Numbered from the stretch's first letter, positions 1 through 9,165 are shown. The stretch is 64,000 bases of DNA from Atlanticothrix silvestris CENA357 (GCF_016056295.1 NZ_JAECZB010000097.1:45377-109376); one strand, 5' to 3'. Notes: generated by a model not told the origin, from the letters alone. Translations and numbers: made by a program.

Positions 1-143
1 TGTATTTGCCCTTGAGTTTTAACATTTTGAGCGTTTACAATTCCCGATTGCCATACACTTGGTATTCCTGGAATTTGACTAACAAATGGTACTGTAGCAA
101 TGAGAGCGATCGCTCCTATACCTGCAATAGAAACACCCTTCAT
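1..143 (-). CDS. N-terminal fragment of a secreted protein (cut by window edge)
   Basis: Reading leftward from an ATG at 143, the frame stays open to the window edge and gives 47 residues. They start MKGVSIAGIGAIALIATVPF, a short positive start followed by a hydrophobic stretch, then a likely signal-peptidase region ending near NAQ. This looks like a signal peptide of an exported protein. The gene lies 185 bases after the larger DUF11-like gene on the same strand, so the two may be co-transcribed surface genes. The mature part is outside the window and I do not recognise the family. Confidence 0.6.
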   Translation of the reverse strand, partial: MKGVSIAGIGAIALIATVPFVSQIPGIPSVWQSGIVNAQNVKTQGQI

Positions 144-245
144 AAATTAATAACCTCAAACAACTTTCAAAATGTTGATTGCTGATTTATAATTCCCTGT
201 TTTTGCTAGGAAACGTCGTATTAGTCTGTCAAGATTGATTTAATA

Positions 246-310
246 ATTTGTAGTTATAAAATAAAATGCCAACTACAAATGCAGACTATCCCTCTCAGCA
301 AACTGAGAGG
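246..310 (-). terminator. Two hairpins after the DUF11-like gene
   Basis: Arms 291-298 and 303-310 form a perfect 8-bp stem with a CAAA loop, 19 bases past the stop codon. A second perfect 10-bp inverted repeat has arms 246-255 and 271-280. Read leftward there is no clean U-tract directly after the first stem; a T-rich stretch forms the loop of the second. They may end or weaken transcription between the two secreted-protein genes. Confidence 0.4.
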
Positions 311-328
311 TAAGAGAAATTAAACTAT

Positions 329-2878
329 CTAATTGACCTTACGTTGGAAGGTAAATGTCCTTTGAATACCCGGTGCAACCTGACCAGTTACAGTATCAAC
401 ATACTTAGTAACATCAGTGTTCACTGTCGTTCCAGTTTGATCAATGCCAGAGGAACTTGCTGGATTACCACTGAAGAATTGGATAGTGGAAGCACCAGAA
501 TCCTTTGCAGAACCAACGATATTGCTAGTATCAATTTGACCACTAATATCGTTGTCTAATGCCCAATTATTAGGAGATTGTGTACCATCTTCAGTAATCA
601 CAATCTTGTCAGCATTTAAAATTATGTTTCCAGTTCCAGATTGAGGATCGGAAATGTTTGTGTACCGAATCTGGTACTCAATAATATTCCCAGGAGCAGG
701 ATTTCTAGATACATCGGCGACAGCGGGATTCGGATCTATACCATTGACAGCAGGTGTGGATTCAAAATTATCTTGACCTGTACCAACTGCTGGCCCAGTT
801 CCTTGTAAAATTCGTGACATTTTCACTAATTTCAAGAAACCAGTATAGACGCGATCAATAGTGATGTTTTGACTATCAGCTATACCATCTGCATTGGTAT
901 CAATAGAAGCAGTAATAGGAACTGGGAAGCCTCTATTAATATCAGTAGATAATGCTGTGCCTGGAGGTAAATCAACTTCTACACCATAGTTGATACTTGC
1001 ACCAGCAGCAACGTTGGGAATACTCACCGTACCACTAACTAAGGCAAATCCTCCTGCTTGAGTATAGTTATAGATAGCAGACTGACTATTATAGGTAACA
1101 GTTACCTTGGTATTATCTGGTAAATCAGCGGTATTAGTTGGTGGTGTTGGCACTAATGTAATCGTGCCAGGATTAGTCCCACTGTTTCTAATTGAGTTGG
1201 TAAATCCGACTGACTGCGGATCAATCGTACTACCAGGTGCTGTACCAGCAGGAACGAGAGAAGATTTGTTAGTGAAATCATCGTTGGTTAGACCTGATGG
1301 GCCAGTAGCATCTGGCGCATTCTGTGGCCCGTTGAGTATAGCTGAGGCTACAGGTGTTTGCACTGTGAAGGCGTTTGCTTCACCACCAGTACCAACACCA
1401 CTATTGTTATTGCCTGTATCAACTCCCGTTTCAGGAGTTGTTGGGTTATCAATATAGCCGTCATCAACATTAGCAGGCGGTAGAGTATCAGGAACACCAT
1501 CACCATTGGCATCTGTACCCCCAGGAGGTGTCATATTGCCTACAGACCCATCGTAGTTGCTGGGATTTTGATCACCAGATTCGTCGTATACTGGGGCGTT
1601 AGTGCCAGGAGTTTGACCAAACAATTGGGCAATATTAGCAATAGTTAAAGGTGAAGTTGCAGTTGATTCAACGGCTAGCTGAATTGAGAAGCCGTTCACC
1701 GTTGTTCCTGGAGCGATAGAAGTAATAGTAGCTGGATTATTGATAAAACCAACGCGAGTTACTGAAGCTAAAGAGGCTGGTGCTGTTGTAGTCCATGTGG
1801 CTGTATTAGCATCAGTGGATATTGGACTTGTGGTGTAAACAGTTTGCCAACCTGGAGGTGGAGTTGGTGCAGCCGCCAAATCTGTACCCGCAGGAATCGC
1901 ATCAGAAACCAGAATACGGTTAACTGGATTCCCATCAACATTGATGCTTGTCCCTGTCAAAGCTGCTGGGGTTATTCCTTGTCCTGTTGGGTCATTGGAC
2001 TCAACTCGTAAACTCAAACCGTAAGTCAGTTTGTCATCTGTAATCGCAGCTGTGCCAGCATTGTTGTAAGCACTACGAGTCTTGAGAACAGTGGCTAAAG
2101 CATAGGTTTTTAGGCTGGAACCAACTGTAATTTGCTCTGTGGCACTTGCTTCACGTGTACCATTGACAGGTACGCCAGCTACCTCACCAGGACTACCATC
2201 GGCGTTATCTACAGTGTAAACGTCACCACCATCAGGATTCCGCAGCTGGTTTTGAGCATTACCAGGAGTGTTACCAAGGGTAACGGTAATTATATCGTTG
2301 GTTTGAGCGCCAGGCTGTACAGTTACTGGCACGCGTACTAATACAGTACCGTTAACGGGAACTGAGGGTGTGTCTACGCCGCCTGGAGAAACGTTTGTCC
2401 AAGTTGCACCGCCATCAGTACTGTATTGCAATTGGCTACTAGCTGGTGCTTGACCATTTTTATCATTAGGTAATATGCCAGATACTGTACCCGGCCCTGT
2501 TGTTGTCGCTTGGTTAGGGATGTGGAATCTTGTTGGGTCATTACCGACGTTTGTTAGGGTGTATGTGTAGGTCAATAAATCATTAACCCCAGCAGTACCA
2601 CCGTTATTATCTGTGACACCAGAGGCCGAAACGGTGATACCAGCAACCTCTGCTACAGTTACAGTCACAGTATTAGAAGTAGCATTAATACTTGTCCCTG
2701 GATTATTGGGATCTTCGTAGGTTGCTGTTGCCGTGTTACTTATAGATATACCTGCTGTAGTACCCTCAGCTAATACAGGGGCGAGAAACTGAAAAAGGCT
2801 ACCAGTTAATAATGCTGTTGCGACTAGAGAATGATAGCGCTTGCGTCTATTGTTTATAGATTTTTTTAGAGTTACCAT
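329..2878 (-). CDS. DUF11-like repeat surface protein
   Basis: Large secreted protein, about 849 residues from the ATG at 2878. The frame also allows an upstream TTG at 2923, but the ATG gives a normal signal peptide (basic NNRRKR followed by a hydrophobic segment ending PVLA), so I prefer it. An AGGAGAG stretch lies about 30 bases upstream of the ATG. The mature part is rich in Gly, Thr, Asn, Pro and Val. It has beta-sandwich-like segments such as DLLTYTYTLTNVGNDPT near the N terminus and PGNIIEYQIRYTNIS near the C terminus, typical of DUF11/conserved-repeat proteins found on bacterial surfaces. No sortase motif, S-layer homology domain or C-terminal membrane anchor is visible. A role in the cell surface or outer layers is inferred. 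Confidence 0.75.
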   Translation of the reverse strand: MVTLKKSINNRRKRYHSLVATALLTGSLFQFLAPVLAEGTTAGISISNTATATYEDPNNPGTSINATSNTVTVTVAEVAGITVSASGVTDNNGGTAGVNDLLTYTYTLTNVGNDPTRFHIPNQATTTGPGTVSGILPNDKNGQAPASSQLQYSTDGGATWTNVSPGGVDTPSVPVNGTVLVRVPVTVQPGAQTNDIITVTLGNTPGNAQNQLRNPDGGDVYTVDNADGSPGEVAGVPVNGTREASATEQITVGSSLKTYALATVLKTRSAYNNAGTAAITDDKLTYGLSLRVESNDPTGQGITPAALTGTSINVDGNPVNRILVSDAIPAGTDLAAAPTPPPGWQTVYTTSPISTDANTATWTTTAPASLASVTRVGFINNPATITSIAPGTTVNGFSIQLAVESTATSPLTIANIAQLFGQTPGTNAPVYDESGDQNPSNYDGSVGNMTPPGGTDANGDGVPDTLPPANVDDGYIDNPTTPETGVDTGNNNSGVGTGGEANAFTVQTPVASAILNGPQNAPDATGPSGLTNDDFTNKSSLVPAGTAPGSTIDPQSVGFTNSIRNSGTNPGTITLVPTPPTNTADLPDNTKVTVTYNSQSAIYNYTQAGGFALVSGTVSIPNVAAGASINYGVEVDLPPGTALSTDINRGFPVPITASIDTNADGIADSQNITIDRVYTGFLKLVKMSRILQGTGPAVGTGQDNFESTPAVNGIDPNPAVADVSRNPAPGNIIEYQIRYTNISDPQSGTGNIILNADKIVITEDGTQSPNNWALDNDISGQIDTSNIVGSAKDSGASTIQFFSGNPASSSGIDQTGTTVNTDVTKYVDTVTGQVAPGIQRTFTFQRKVN

Positions 2879-3723
2879 AGATGTAGTTTGTTTGTTTGCT
2901 GAACTTCTCTCCTGAATCTTCAAGCAGGATAAAGTTCGGCAATTCCCTAAAGAATTACCGTTTATATAACCCCAAACTTGAACGCTTCAGGAATGCACAT
3001 TTGGGGAGTTAATTGATTGACTCCCCTAAAAGAATATATTGAGGCAACGCGCAGAAATAGATTGCTGTTTGATTCGCACTTAGCCTTGAGGTTTTAGGCT
3101 TGTAGGTATGAATACACGTAATTTACTCTTATGTACTGTCTGAGTTATCAATAACAAATAGAATGTAACTTTTGCTGCGAAAAAAACCTTCAGTATAAAT
3201 AAGTAACTTCTCTAGCAGTAAATGCGAGCATCGCAGTGTATCAGCCAACTTTATATTGAAGCTTCGATAACAGTTTTAAAAAGTACTAAAACCTATATAT
3301 AAAGGCAGTTATAGATACTTGCTGTGATGTTCACACATTACCCTATCAAATCCATAGAGATAAAAAAGACAAAAGAATGAGGAAAGCTAGTCAGTGATCT
3401 AGATCACAACAAAGGGCTGATGATCAATATAAATGCGAAATCATCATCTTATGTATTCAAATTTGTCATCATCTCTTTCAGTATTACAACTAGGTAGCTT
3501 TGCTTCACTTAATAATCTATTTTGATTTGGATCTGGAAAAAACTGAGTATTAACACTGGATAAATTAGGTTTTTACTTTTAATTAAATTTTACAAACATC
3601 ATTTTTCATTGCTTTTGAGTATCATTAAGCATACCCGATAAAAATAGTCGGGTATGTTTGACTGGTATTTTTGCTCGTGTTACTATCAAGCGACAGTTGA
3701 CGGATAAACGGGGAAGCTAGTTT
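2879..3723. other. Long AT-rich intergenic region before thrC
   Basis: 845 bases between divergent genes with no credible ORF. It should hold the promoters of the DUF11-like gene (left) and thrC (right). The only strong structure I see is the hairpin at 3627-3659. No tRNA or recognisable riboswitch was found. Confidence 0.6.
3627..3659 (+). promoter_or_regulatory. Inverted repeat in the thrC leader
   Basis: A 9-bp perfect stem (CATACCCGA at 3630-3638 with TCGGGTATG at 3648-3656) extends to about 12 pairs including one G-T, around a 9-base loop. It lies about 65 bases before the thrC ATG. No run of T follows directly, so it is not a classic terminator. It could be an operator, an RNA stability element or part of an attenuator. 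Confidence 0.45.
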
Positions 3724-5028
3724 ATGACTCAGGCAACAACCATAGATAACCAAACGCTCAATGCCACATTGAAAGCCTTGAAATGTAAGGAATGTGGTGC
3801 AGAATATGAACTGCAAGCTAGTCATGTTTGTGAGTTTTGCTTTGGGCCTTTAGAAGTCAAGTACGACTACAACGCCATACGTTTAACCGTCAGCCGTGAA
3901 AAAATTCAAGCCGGGCCAAATTCAATCTGGCGCTATCGTCCCTTTTTACCCGTTGTCACCGACAATGTTATAGATGTGGGAACTGGTATGACTCCATTAG
4001 TTCGTTCCCATCGTCTAGCACGTCGCTTGGGTCTAAACAAGCTTTATATCAAGAATGATGCCGTCAATATGCCTACCCTGAGTTTCAAGGATCGGGTAGT
4101 GTCAGTTGCTCTGAGTCGGGCTAGGGAGTTAGGTTTCACTACTGTTTCTTGCGCGAGTACTGGCAATTTGGCAAATTCGACAGCTGCGATCGCAGCTCAT
4201 GCCGGGTTAGACTGCTGTGTGTTCATTCCCGCAGATTTGGAAGCAGGTAAAATCTTAGGTAGCTTGATCTACAGTCCTACTCTCATGGCTGTGAAAGGTA
4301 ATTACGATCAAGTCAATCGTTTGTGTTCAGAAGTTGCTAATACACACGGTTGGGGTTTTGTCAATATTAATTTGCGCCCTTACTACTCTGAAGGTTCCAA
4401 AACTCTGGGGTTTGAAGTTGCTGAACAACTGGGTTGGGAACTACCTGACCATATTGTTGCGCCTTTGGCTTCTGGTTCACTATTTACCAAGATTTATAAA
4501 GGTTTCCAAGAATTTGTAGAAGTCGGTTTGGTAGAAGCTAAGAGTGTACGTTTTAGTGGCGCTCAAGCTGAAGGTTGTTCCCCCATCGTCGAAGCCTTCA
4601 AAGAAGGGCGCGACTTTATTAAACCAGTCAAACCAAATACAATTGCTAAATCTCTGGCGATCGGCAATCCAGCAGACGGCGTTTATGCTGTAGATATAGC
4701 GAACAAAACTAACGGTAATATTGAATCAGTCAATGATGCAGAAATTATTGATGGTATCAAGCTACTCGCAGAAACCGAAGGTATCTTCACAGAGACAGCC
4801 GGTGGTACAACTGTGGCTGTGCTAAAAAAATTGGTAGAAGCTGGCAAAATTGATCCAGATGAAACTACCGTGGTTTACATTACTGGCAATGGTTTGAAAA
4901 CCCAAGAAGCAGTACAAGGTTACATTGGTGAACCTTTGACAATTGATGCTAAACTAGATAGCTTTGAACGTGCATTAGAGCGATCGCGTACACTTGATCG
5001 CTTGGAATGGCAACAAGTTCTCGTTTAA
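3724..5028 (+). CDS. thrC: Threonine synthase
   Basis: PLP enzyme converting O-phosphohomoserine to threonine, the last step of threonine synthesis; 434 residues. The N terminus carries a zinc ribbon (Cys21, Cys24, Cys36, Cys39), as in the cyanobacterial and plant-like class. The PLP-binding lysine is in SFKDR (Lys122), and the phosphate-binding glycine-rich segments follow (STGNLANS, ASGSLF). It is followed 57 bases later by a CysO-like sulfur carrier on the same strand, an unusual partner for a threonine enzyme. Carrier-dependent cysteine and methionine synthases belong to the same broad PLP fold, so some activity with a thiocarboxylated carrier cannot be excluded, but plain threonine synthase is the safe reading. 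Confidence 0.93.
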   Translation: MTQATTIDNQTLNATLKALKCKECGAEYELQASHVCEFCFGPLEVKYDYNAIRLTVSREKIQAGPNSIWRYRPFLPVVTDNVIDVGTGMTPLVRSHRLARRLGLNKLYIKNDAVNMPTLSFKDRVVSVALSRARELGFTTVSCASTGNLANSTAAIAAHAGLDCCVFIPADLEAGKILGSLIYSPTLMAVKGNYDQVNRLCSEVANTHGWGFVNINLRPYYSEGSKTLGFEVAEQLGWELPDHIVAPLASGSLFTKIYKGFQEFVEVGLVEAKSVRFSGAQAEGCSPIVEAFKEGRDFIKPVKPNTIAKSLAIGNPADGVYAVDIANKTNGNIESVNDAEIIDGIKLLAETEGIFTETAGGTTVAVLKKLVEAGKIDPDETTVVYITGNGLKTQEAVQGYIGEPLTIDAKLDSFERALERSRTLDRLEWQQVLV

Positions 5029-5085
5029 TCATTTGTTCAAACCAAGGACAAATTCCCACTTTTCACTCCTAACTTTCCTAGTTCT

Positions 5086-5361
5086 ATGGCTGTAACAGTT
5101 TTAGTTCCTACTGCTCTTCAGAAATTCACAAATAACCAAGCTACCCTAGAATGTAGTGGTAGCAGTATTTCTGAATTATTTGATTCTTTAGAGCAAAATT
5201 GTCCAGGTATCAAATCACGATTGTGTGATGAACAAGGGCAACCCCGACGCTTTTTAAATTTGTATGTCAATAGCGAAGATATTCGCTTTTTGGAAGGGAC
5301 AGCTACAGCTTTAAAAGATGGTGATGAAGTGAGTATTGTCCCTGCTGTTGCAGGTGGTTGA
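5086..5361 (+). CDS. CysO-like MoaD/ThiS-family sulfur carrier protein
   Basis: 91-residue ubiquitin-fold protein ending in the di-glycine tail PAVAGG. In this family the C-terminal glycine is adenylated and converted to a thiocarboxylate that donates sulfur. The ending VPAVAGG and the segment [12 protein letters not shown] resemble, from memory, mycobacterial CysO (cysteine synthesis) more than molybdopterin MoaD or thiamine ThiS. It lies 57 bases after thrC on the same strand and probably shares its transcript. No E1-like activating enzyme or JAMM protease (Mec) lies nearby. Which acceptor enzyme it serves is unknown. Confidence 0.85.
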   Translation: MAVTVLVPTALQKFTNNQATLECSGSSISELFDSLEQNCPGIKSRLCDEQGQPRRFLNLYVNSEDIRFLEGTATALKDGDEVSIVPAVAGG

Positions 5362-5438
5362 AATACCAAAAATCTAGCCCAATCCTAACTTTAATAGTAA
5401 GCAAAAAGGCTCTTTTTGATCTGTTTCGCTTGGTATTT
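5362..5438. terminator. Inverted repeat between convergent genes
   Basis: AAATACCAA at 5361-5369 is complementary to TTGGTATTT at 5430-5438, with a smaller AAAAAGGCTCTTTTT element (about 5403-5417) in the loop. It sits between the 3' ends of the carrier gene and the convergent hypothetical gene and may serve as a two-way transcription end. Confidence 0.35.
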
Positions 5439-5781
5439 AGGAATGAGTAAGTTTTTGTTGCCAAGACTCATTATTGTCAATGGTCAAGATAATCCGTTTA
5501 TAAGACTCATCTTTTAACTCAATTGTTAAATAATTTGTCTGTTTATCGGTATACCAAAACTCTTTACCCCTATTTGTGTAATAGGTTCCAGCTTTAATTA
5601 CTCCAGGAATAAAGGTTCCAGGGGCACGTAAATCTTTCCAATTACTTTGGGGTTTGGTTATTGTCACTTGTTCAATATGAGCTAGTGGTATTTCCCAGAT
5701 TTTTTGGCAGCGAACAGCTAGTAGTTGTTCTTTCCAGGTAAATTGTATCTGTAACTTTTCGTCAACTATACTCATGTACAT
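5437..5781 (-). CDS. Hypothetical protein, PH-like beta fold likely
   Basis: About 114 residues and not recognised with certainty. The sequence alternates beta-prone segments (LQIQFTWKEQLLAVRC, EIPLAHIEQVTI, NYLTIELKDESYKRIILTID), with a central PGTFIPGVIKAGTYY loop and FWYTD. The pattern of strands ending in a helix fits small bacterial PH-domain-like proteins. Several starts compete: TTG 5787 and ATGs at 5784, 5781 and 5775. AAGGAAG lies just upstream and gives the best spacing to 5781. No signal peptide or membrane segment. Convergent with the carrier gene. Confidence 0.6.
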   Translation of the reverse strand: MYMSIVDEKLQIQFTWKEQLLAVRCQKIWEIPLAHIEQVTITKPQSNWKDLRAPGTFIPGVIKAGTYYTNRGKEFWYTDKQTNYLTIELKDESYKRIILTIDNNESWQQKLTHS

Positions 5782-5935
5782 CATCAACTTCCTTGTCAGT
5801 AATTTTGGCTCTTGTAAGGGCTGACAACTTAAAATTTTGTTTCAAACCGCTAAAGCCCGATTGGGTAATAGGGGTTTTATGTCATGATGGCAAAGTAGAA
5901 CACATAAAGCTTTCTTTTATTACAGGGAATCTCTC

Positions 5936-6574
5936 ATGGCTCTCCGTCTCGGTGATACAGTACCCAACTTTACGCAAGCCTCTACACACGGCGACATAAA
6001 CTTTTACGAATGGGCGGGTGACAGCTGGGTAGTGCTGTTTTCTCACCCTGCTGACTTCACACCTGTTTGCACAACAGAGTTAGGCACCGTTGCCAAACTG
6101 AAACCAGAATTTGACAAGCGCAATGTTAAAGCGATCGCTCTGAGTGTTGACGATGTAGAATCCCATAATGGTTGGGTAGGAGACATCGAAGAAACTCAAA
6201 GCACAACCCTCAACTATCCAATTTTGGCAGATGCAGATCGTAAAGTTTCTGACCTTTACGACATGATTCATCCTAATGCTAATGCATCTTTAACAGTGCG
6301 ATCGGTTTTTGTAATTGACCCCAATAAAAAACTACGTCTCAGTTTCACCTACCCCCCCAGCACTGGACGCAACTTTGATGAACTTCTGCGGGTAATCGAT
6401 TCTCTGCAATTAACTGATGATTACAGTGTAGCTACACCAGCTGACTGGAAAGACGGCGATGATTGCGTAATCGTCCCCTCACTCAAAGATCCAGAAGTGC
6501 TGAAGCAAAAATTCCCCAAAGGCTACCAAGAAGTCAAACCCTATTTGCGGATGACTCCTCAGCCTAACAAGTAA
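5936..6574 (+). CDS. 1-Cys peroxiredoxin (Prx6 type)
   Basis: 212-residue thiol peroxidase that reduces hydrogen peroxide and organic peroxides. The peroxidatic cysteine is Cys45 in HPADFTPVCTTE. The long C-terminal arm (after about residue 160, ending PYLRMTP) is the Prx6-class dimerisation domain, and no second resolving cysteine is present in the usual 2-Cys position. Start ATG 5936 follows GGGA with short spacing. It appears monocistronic, with a rho-independent terminator at 6609-6634. The sequence alone does not say which reductant regenerates it. Confidence 0.93.
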   Translation: MALRLGDTVPNFTQASTHGDINFYEWAGDSWVVLFSHPADFTPVCTTELGTVAKLKPEFDKRNVKAIALSVDDVESHNGWVGDIEETQSTTLNYPILADADRKVSDLYDMIHPNANASLTVRSVFVIDPNKKLRLSFTYPPSTGRNFDELLRVIDSLQLTDDYSVATPADWKDGDDCVIVPSLKDPEVLKQKFPKGYQEVKPYLRMTPQPNK

Positions 6575-6608
6575 ACCTGTAAATGATTTCGTGCATTAGA
6601 CGCAAAGG

Positions 6609-6634
6609 CGCAAAGATAAAACTTTGCGTTTTTT
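6609..6634 (+). terminator. Rho-independent terminator after the peroxiredoxin
   Basis: Perfect 7-bp stem CGCAAAG (6609-6615) / CTTTGCG (6622-6628), loop ATAAAA, followed by six T. It is built from a dispersed repeat (GCGCAAAG...CTTTGCG) seen again at about 17933-17970, so a mobile repeat seems to have been used as terminator. Confidence 0.75.
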
Positions 6635-6705
6635 CGTCTAATCTGCGAGAACGCCTAACGGCGAATGCGTGAAAATAAAATTGAAGCCTAGCCTGGGTCA
6701 ATATT

Positions 6706-7290
6706 ATGCTTTCATCTCCCTTGGTATTGCAAATTCCTCCGTCAATACAAATGACAGATGAACAGTTCTTCGAATTCTGTCAAGTTAATCGTGACTTACG
6801 GATTGAACGTCATAAACTAGGAGAAATATCAATTATGCCACCGACAGGAGGGACAACAGGTAATAGAGGAGGCAACATATTTGGCCAGTTGTGGGTGTGG
6901 TCAGAACAAGATGGTACAGGTATAACTTTCGACTCCAGCACTGGATTTAAGTTGTCAACAGGTGCAAATCGATCGCCTGATGCTTCCTGGATTAAACTAG
7001 AACGGTGGAATGCTCTTTCAGCCGAAGAACAAGAGAAATTTGCTCCCATTTGTCCAGATTTTGTAGTCGAACTTAGATCCCCTAGCGATAACCTCCAATC
7101 TTTGCAAGAAAAAATGGAGGAATATATGCAGGAGCCAGGAATACAATTAGGCTGGTTAATTGACCGCAAACAACGTCAAGTTTATATCTATCGTCCAGGT
7201 CAACCAGAGGAATGTTTGGATAATCCTGCTAGTGTTAGCGGTGAATCGGTATTGCCTGGGTTTGTTCTGAACATGAGTAAAATTTGGTAG
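6706..7290 (+). CDS. Uma2 family (DUF820) putative endonuclease
   Basis: 194 residues, member of the Uma2/DUF820 family, which is greatly expanded in cyanobacteria and has a PD-(D/E)XK nuclease fold. Visible hallmarks: the N-terminal helix with EQFFEFCQVN, IMPPTGGTTG, the acidic residue in SPDASWI, the core FVVELRSPSD and the following EKMEEYM helix, then a C-terminal segment with QVYIYRPG. The family is often proposed to relate to transposon remnants or DNA cleavage, but the cellular role is unproven. No toxin-antitoxin partner lies next to it. Confidence 0.88.
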   Translation: MLSSPLVLQIPPSIQMTDEQFFEFCQVNRDLRIERHKLGEISIMPPTGGTTGNRGGNIFGQLWVWSEQDGTGITFDSSTGFKLSTGANRSPDASWIKLERWNALSAEEQEKFAPICPDFVVELRSPSDNLQSLQEKMEEYMQEPGIQLGWLIDRKQRQVYIYRPGQPEECLDNPASVSGESVLPGFVLNMSKIW

Positions 7291-7310
7291 AGTCAACCGC
7301 CTGCGGGGAA

Positions 7311-7359
7311 TTAAAAATTAAAAATTAAAAATTAAAAACCCCCACAGATAAATCGGGGG
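7311..7359 (+). repeat. ATTAAAA heptamer repeat and small C5/G5 hairpin
   Basis: About four tandem ATTAAAA-type units (7311-7337) are followed by CCCCC (7339-7343) and GGGGG (7355-7359) with an 11-base loop. It may end transcription of the Uma2 gene before mmsA, but the stem is short. Confidence 0.4.
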
Positions 7360-7385
7360 CTTGAATAAAAATCCCTGATGCCTTC

Positions 7386-8864
7386 ATGAACAAGATTTCT
7401 ATCTTACCCAACTATATTAATGGTCAGTGGTGTACATCTAAAACTAAAGATTACTTAGAGGTGATCAACCCAGCTACAGCAGAGGTACTTGCTCAAGTGC
7501 CTTTATCACCAGCATCTGAGTTAAATCAAGCCGCCGTTGCCGCAGCCGCAGCTTTTACAACATGGCGACGCACTCCACCGACAGAAAGAGTCCAGTATTT
7601 ATTTAAACTCAAAAATTTATTAGAAGAACATTTTGAAGATTTAGCTCGCACGATTACGCTGGAATGTGGTAAGACTTTGGCTGAATCGCAAGGCGAAATG
7701 CGTCGTGCGATTGAAAACGTGGAAGTCGCCTGTGGTATTCCCATGATGATGCAGGGAACCAACCTCGAAGATGTTGCCAAAGGTATTGATGAGATGATGA
7801 TTCGTCAACCTCTGGGAGTAGCGGCGGTAATCTGTCCTTTCAATTTTCCGGGTATGATTCCCTTTTGGTTTTTACCTTATGCGATCGCCTGTGGCAATAC
7901 TTACATTGTCAAGCCTTCGGAAAAAGTACCGCTGACAATGCAAAAAGTTTTTCAGTTACTCGAAAAAACAGGTTTACCCAAAGGAGTGATAAATCTAGTT
8001 AACGGTGCTAAAGAAGTTGTAGATGCTATTTTAGACCACCCCAAAATTCGGGCGATTAGTTTTGTGGGTTCCACGCCAGTAGCTAAATATATATATAGTC
8101 GGGGAGCAGCTAATGGCAAACGATTACAATGCCAAGGAGGCGCAAAAAACCCCATTATTATCTTGCCAGATGCAGACATTGAGATGACTACCAAAATCGC
8201 CGCTGATAGTGCTTTCGGTTGCGCTGGACAGCGTTGTTTAGCCGCCTCAATTGCAGTTACAGTAGGCACAGCACGTCAAACTTTTACAGAAGCGATCGCT
8301 GAAACTGCTAAAAAGCGAGTGGTAGGTAATGGTTTAGACCAGAATGTGCAAATGGGGCCAGTAATCACCGCCCAAAGTAAGACACGAATTGAAGAATTGA
8401 TTCAAAAAGCTGCAGACGAAGGTGCAAACCTCTTAGTAGATGGGCGCTATGCCAATATTACTGGGTATGAAAACGGCAACTTTATTCGTCCCACAATCTT
8501 GCAAAATGTCCAGCCAGCCGGAGAAATTGCCCGCACAGAGATTTTTGGGCCAGTGTTGAGTTTAATACATTTAGATACTATTGATGATGCGATCGCCTTA
8601 GTTAATAGTAGTCAATATGGCAACATGGCTTGTTTGTTTACTACTAGCGGTGCAGCAGCTCGTAAATTCCGCTACGAAGCAGAAGCAGGTAATATTGGTA
8701 TCAATATTGGTGTTGCTGCACCGATGGCGTTTTTTCCCTTTAGTGGTTGGAAAGAAAGCTTTTTTGGTGACTTACACGGTCAAAGCAACCATGCAGTAGA
8801 GTTTTTTACTCAAACTAAAGTCGTTGTTGAACGCTGGCCCAGTGAGTGGTCACGTCAATTTTAA
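7386..8864 (+). CDS. mmsA: Methylmalonate-semialdehyde dehydrogenase (CoA-acylating)
   Basis: 492-residue aldehyde dehydrogenase superfamily enzyme that converts (methyl)malonate semialdehyde plus CoA and NAD to propionyl- or acetyl-CoA and CO2 (valine, thymine or inositol breakdown). The catalytic cysteine is Cys284 in GCAGQRCLA. The usual general-base glutamate motif ELGGKN is replaced by QGGAKN (about residues 250-255), a hallmark of the CoA-acylating subgroup. The signature [13 protein letters not shown] (152-164) also fits. No other valine, thymine or inositol catabolic genes are nearby, so its pathway here is unclear; the family assignment is firm. Confidence 0.92.
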   Translation: MNKISILPNYINGQWCTSKTKDYLEVINPATAEVLAQVPLSPASELNQAAVAAAAAFTTWRRTPPTERVQYLFKLKNLLEEHFEDLARTITLECGKTLAESQGEMRRAIENVEVACGIPMMMQGTNLEDVAKGIDEMMIRQPLGVAAVICPFNFPGMIPFWFLPYAIACGNTYIVKPSEKVPLTMQKVFQLLEKTGLPKGVINLVNGAKEVVDAILDHPKIRAISFVGSTPVAKYIYSRGAANGKRLQCQGGAKNPIIILPDADIEMTTKIAADSAFGCAGQRCLAASIAVTVGTARQTFTEAIAETAKKRVVGNGLDQNVQMGPVITAQSKTRIEELIQKAADEGANLLVDGRYANITGYENGNFIRPTILQNVQPAGEIARTEIFGPVLSLIHLDTIDDAIALVNSSQYGNMACLFTTSGAAARKFRYEAEAGNIGINIGVAAPMAFFPFSGWKESFFGDLHGQSNHAVEFFTQTKVVVERWPSEWSRQF

Positions 8865-8898
8865 TAAAAACTTCATCCCTTCACGGGTTGAGTTTTGT

Positions 8899-8961
8899 TA
8901 GTAGTCAGTGGTCAGTAGTCAGTGGTCAGTAGTCAGTGGTCAGTAGTCAGTGGTCAGTGGT
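8899..8961. repeat. STRR tandem repeat (AGTAGTC/AGTGGTC)
   Basis: About nine consecutive heptamers alternating AGTAGTC and AGTGGTC, in effect four copies of a 14-mer. This is the short tandemly repeated repetitive sequence type known from heterocystous cyanobacteria. Related units occur in other spacers of this window, often in the complementary form TGACCAC/GTCAGTT. Confidence 0.85.
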
Positions 8962-8988
8962 AAAGCGAAAAGTGCGGTAAGGTATTGA

Positions 8989-9020
8989 GGTCTTGGGGGT
9001 TTCCCCCAGGAGCGACTGCC
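8989..9020. repeat. Dispersed repeat with GGGGG/CCCCC hairpin, copy 1
   Basis: GGTCTTGGGGGTTTCCCCC followed by an AGGAGCGACTG-type tail. Near-identical copies start at 44479 and 51067. The core folds as a GGGGG-TTT-CCCCC hairpin. Confidence 0.7.
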
Positions 9021-9165
9021 GCACCCCTTGTGGGTCTTGGGGTTTCCCCAAGTAGAGGATCTGGCGTTTCTACCCCGAACTTTGCTCAACGGGGGGAACC
9101 CCGCGCGCAAGTTCTCTTCAAGAGGAGTAACTTTTCAAGAAGATTTGTGAAAACTACCTTTAAAG

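Noticed and set aside
344-2341. Plus-strand frames of 69-116 codons (344-559, 1107-1457, 2132-2341)
   Set aside because: They lie opposite the DUF11-like gene, whose repetitive codons keep the complementary frames open; no recognisable protein sequence.
5793-5999. 68-codon plus-strand frame before the peroxiredoxin
   Set aside because: It overlaps the peroxiredoxin start in another frame and has no family features.
6706-7290. Uma2 protein as part of a defence island
   Set aside because: It is isolated, with no nuclease, helicase, toxin or integrase nearby; the family is common across cyanobacterial genomes.
8899-8961. Regular tandem repeats as a possible CRISPR array
   Set aside because: Units are 7-14 bases with no unique spacers and no cas genes; this is STRR.
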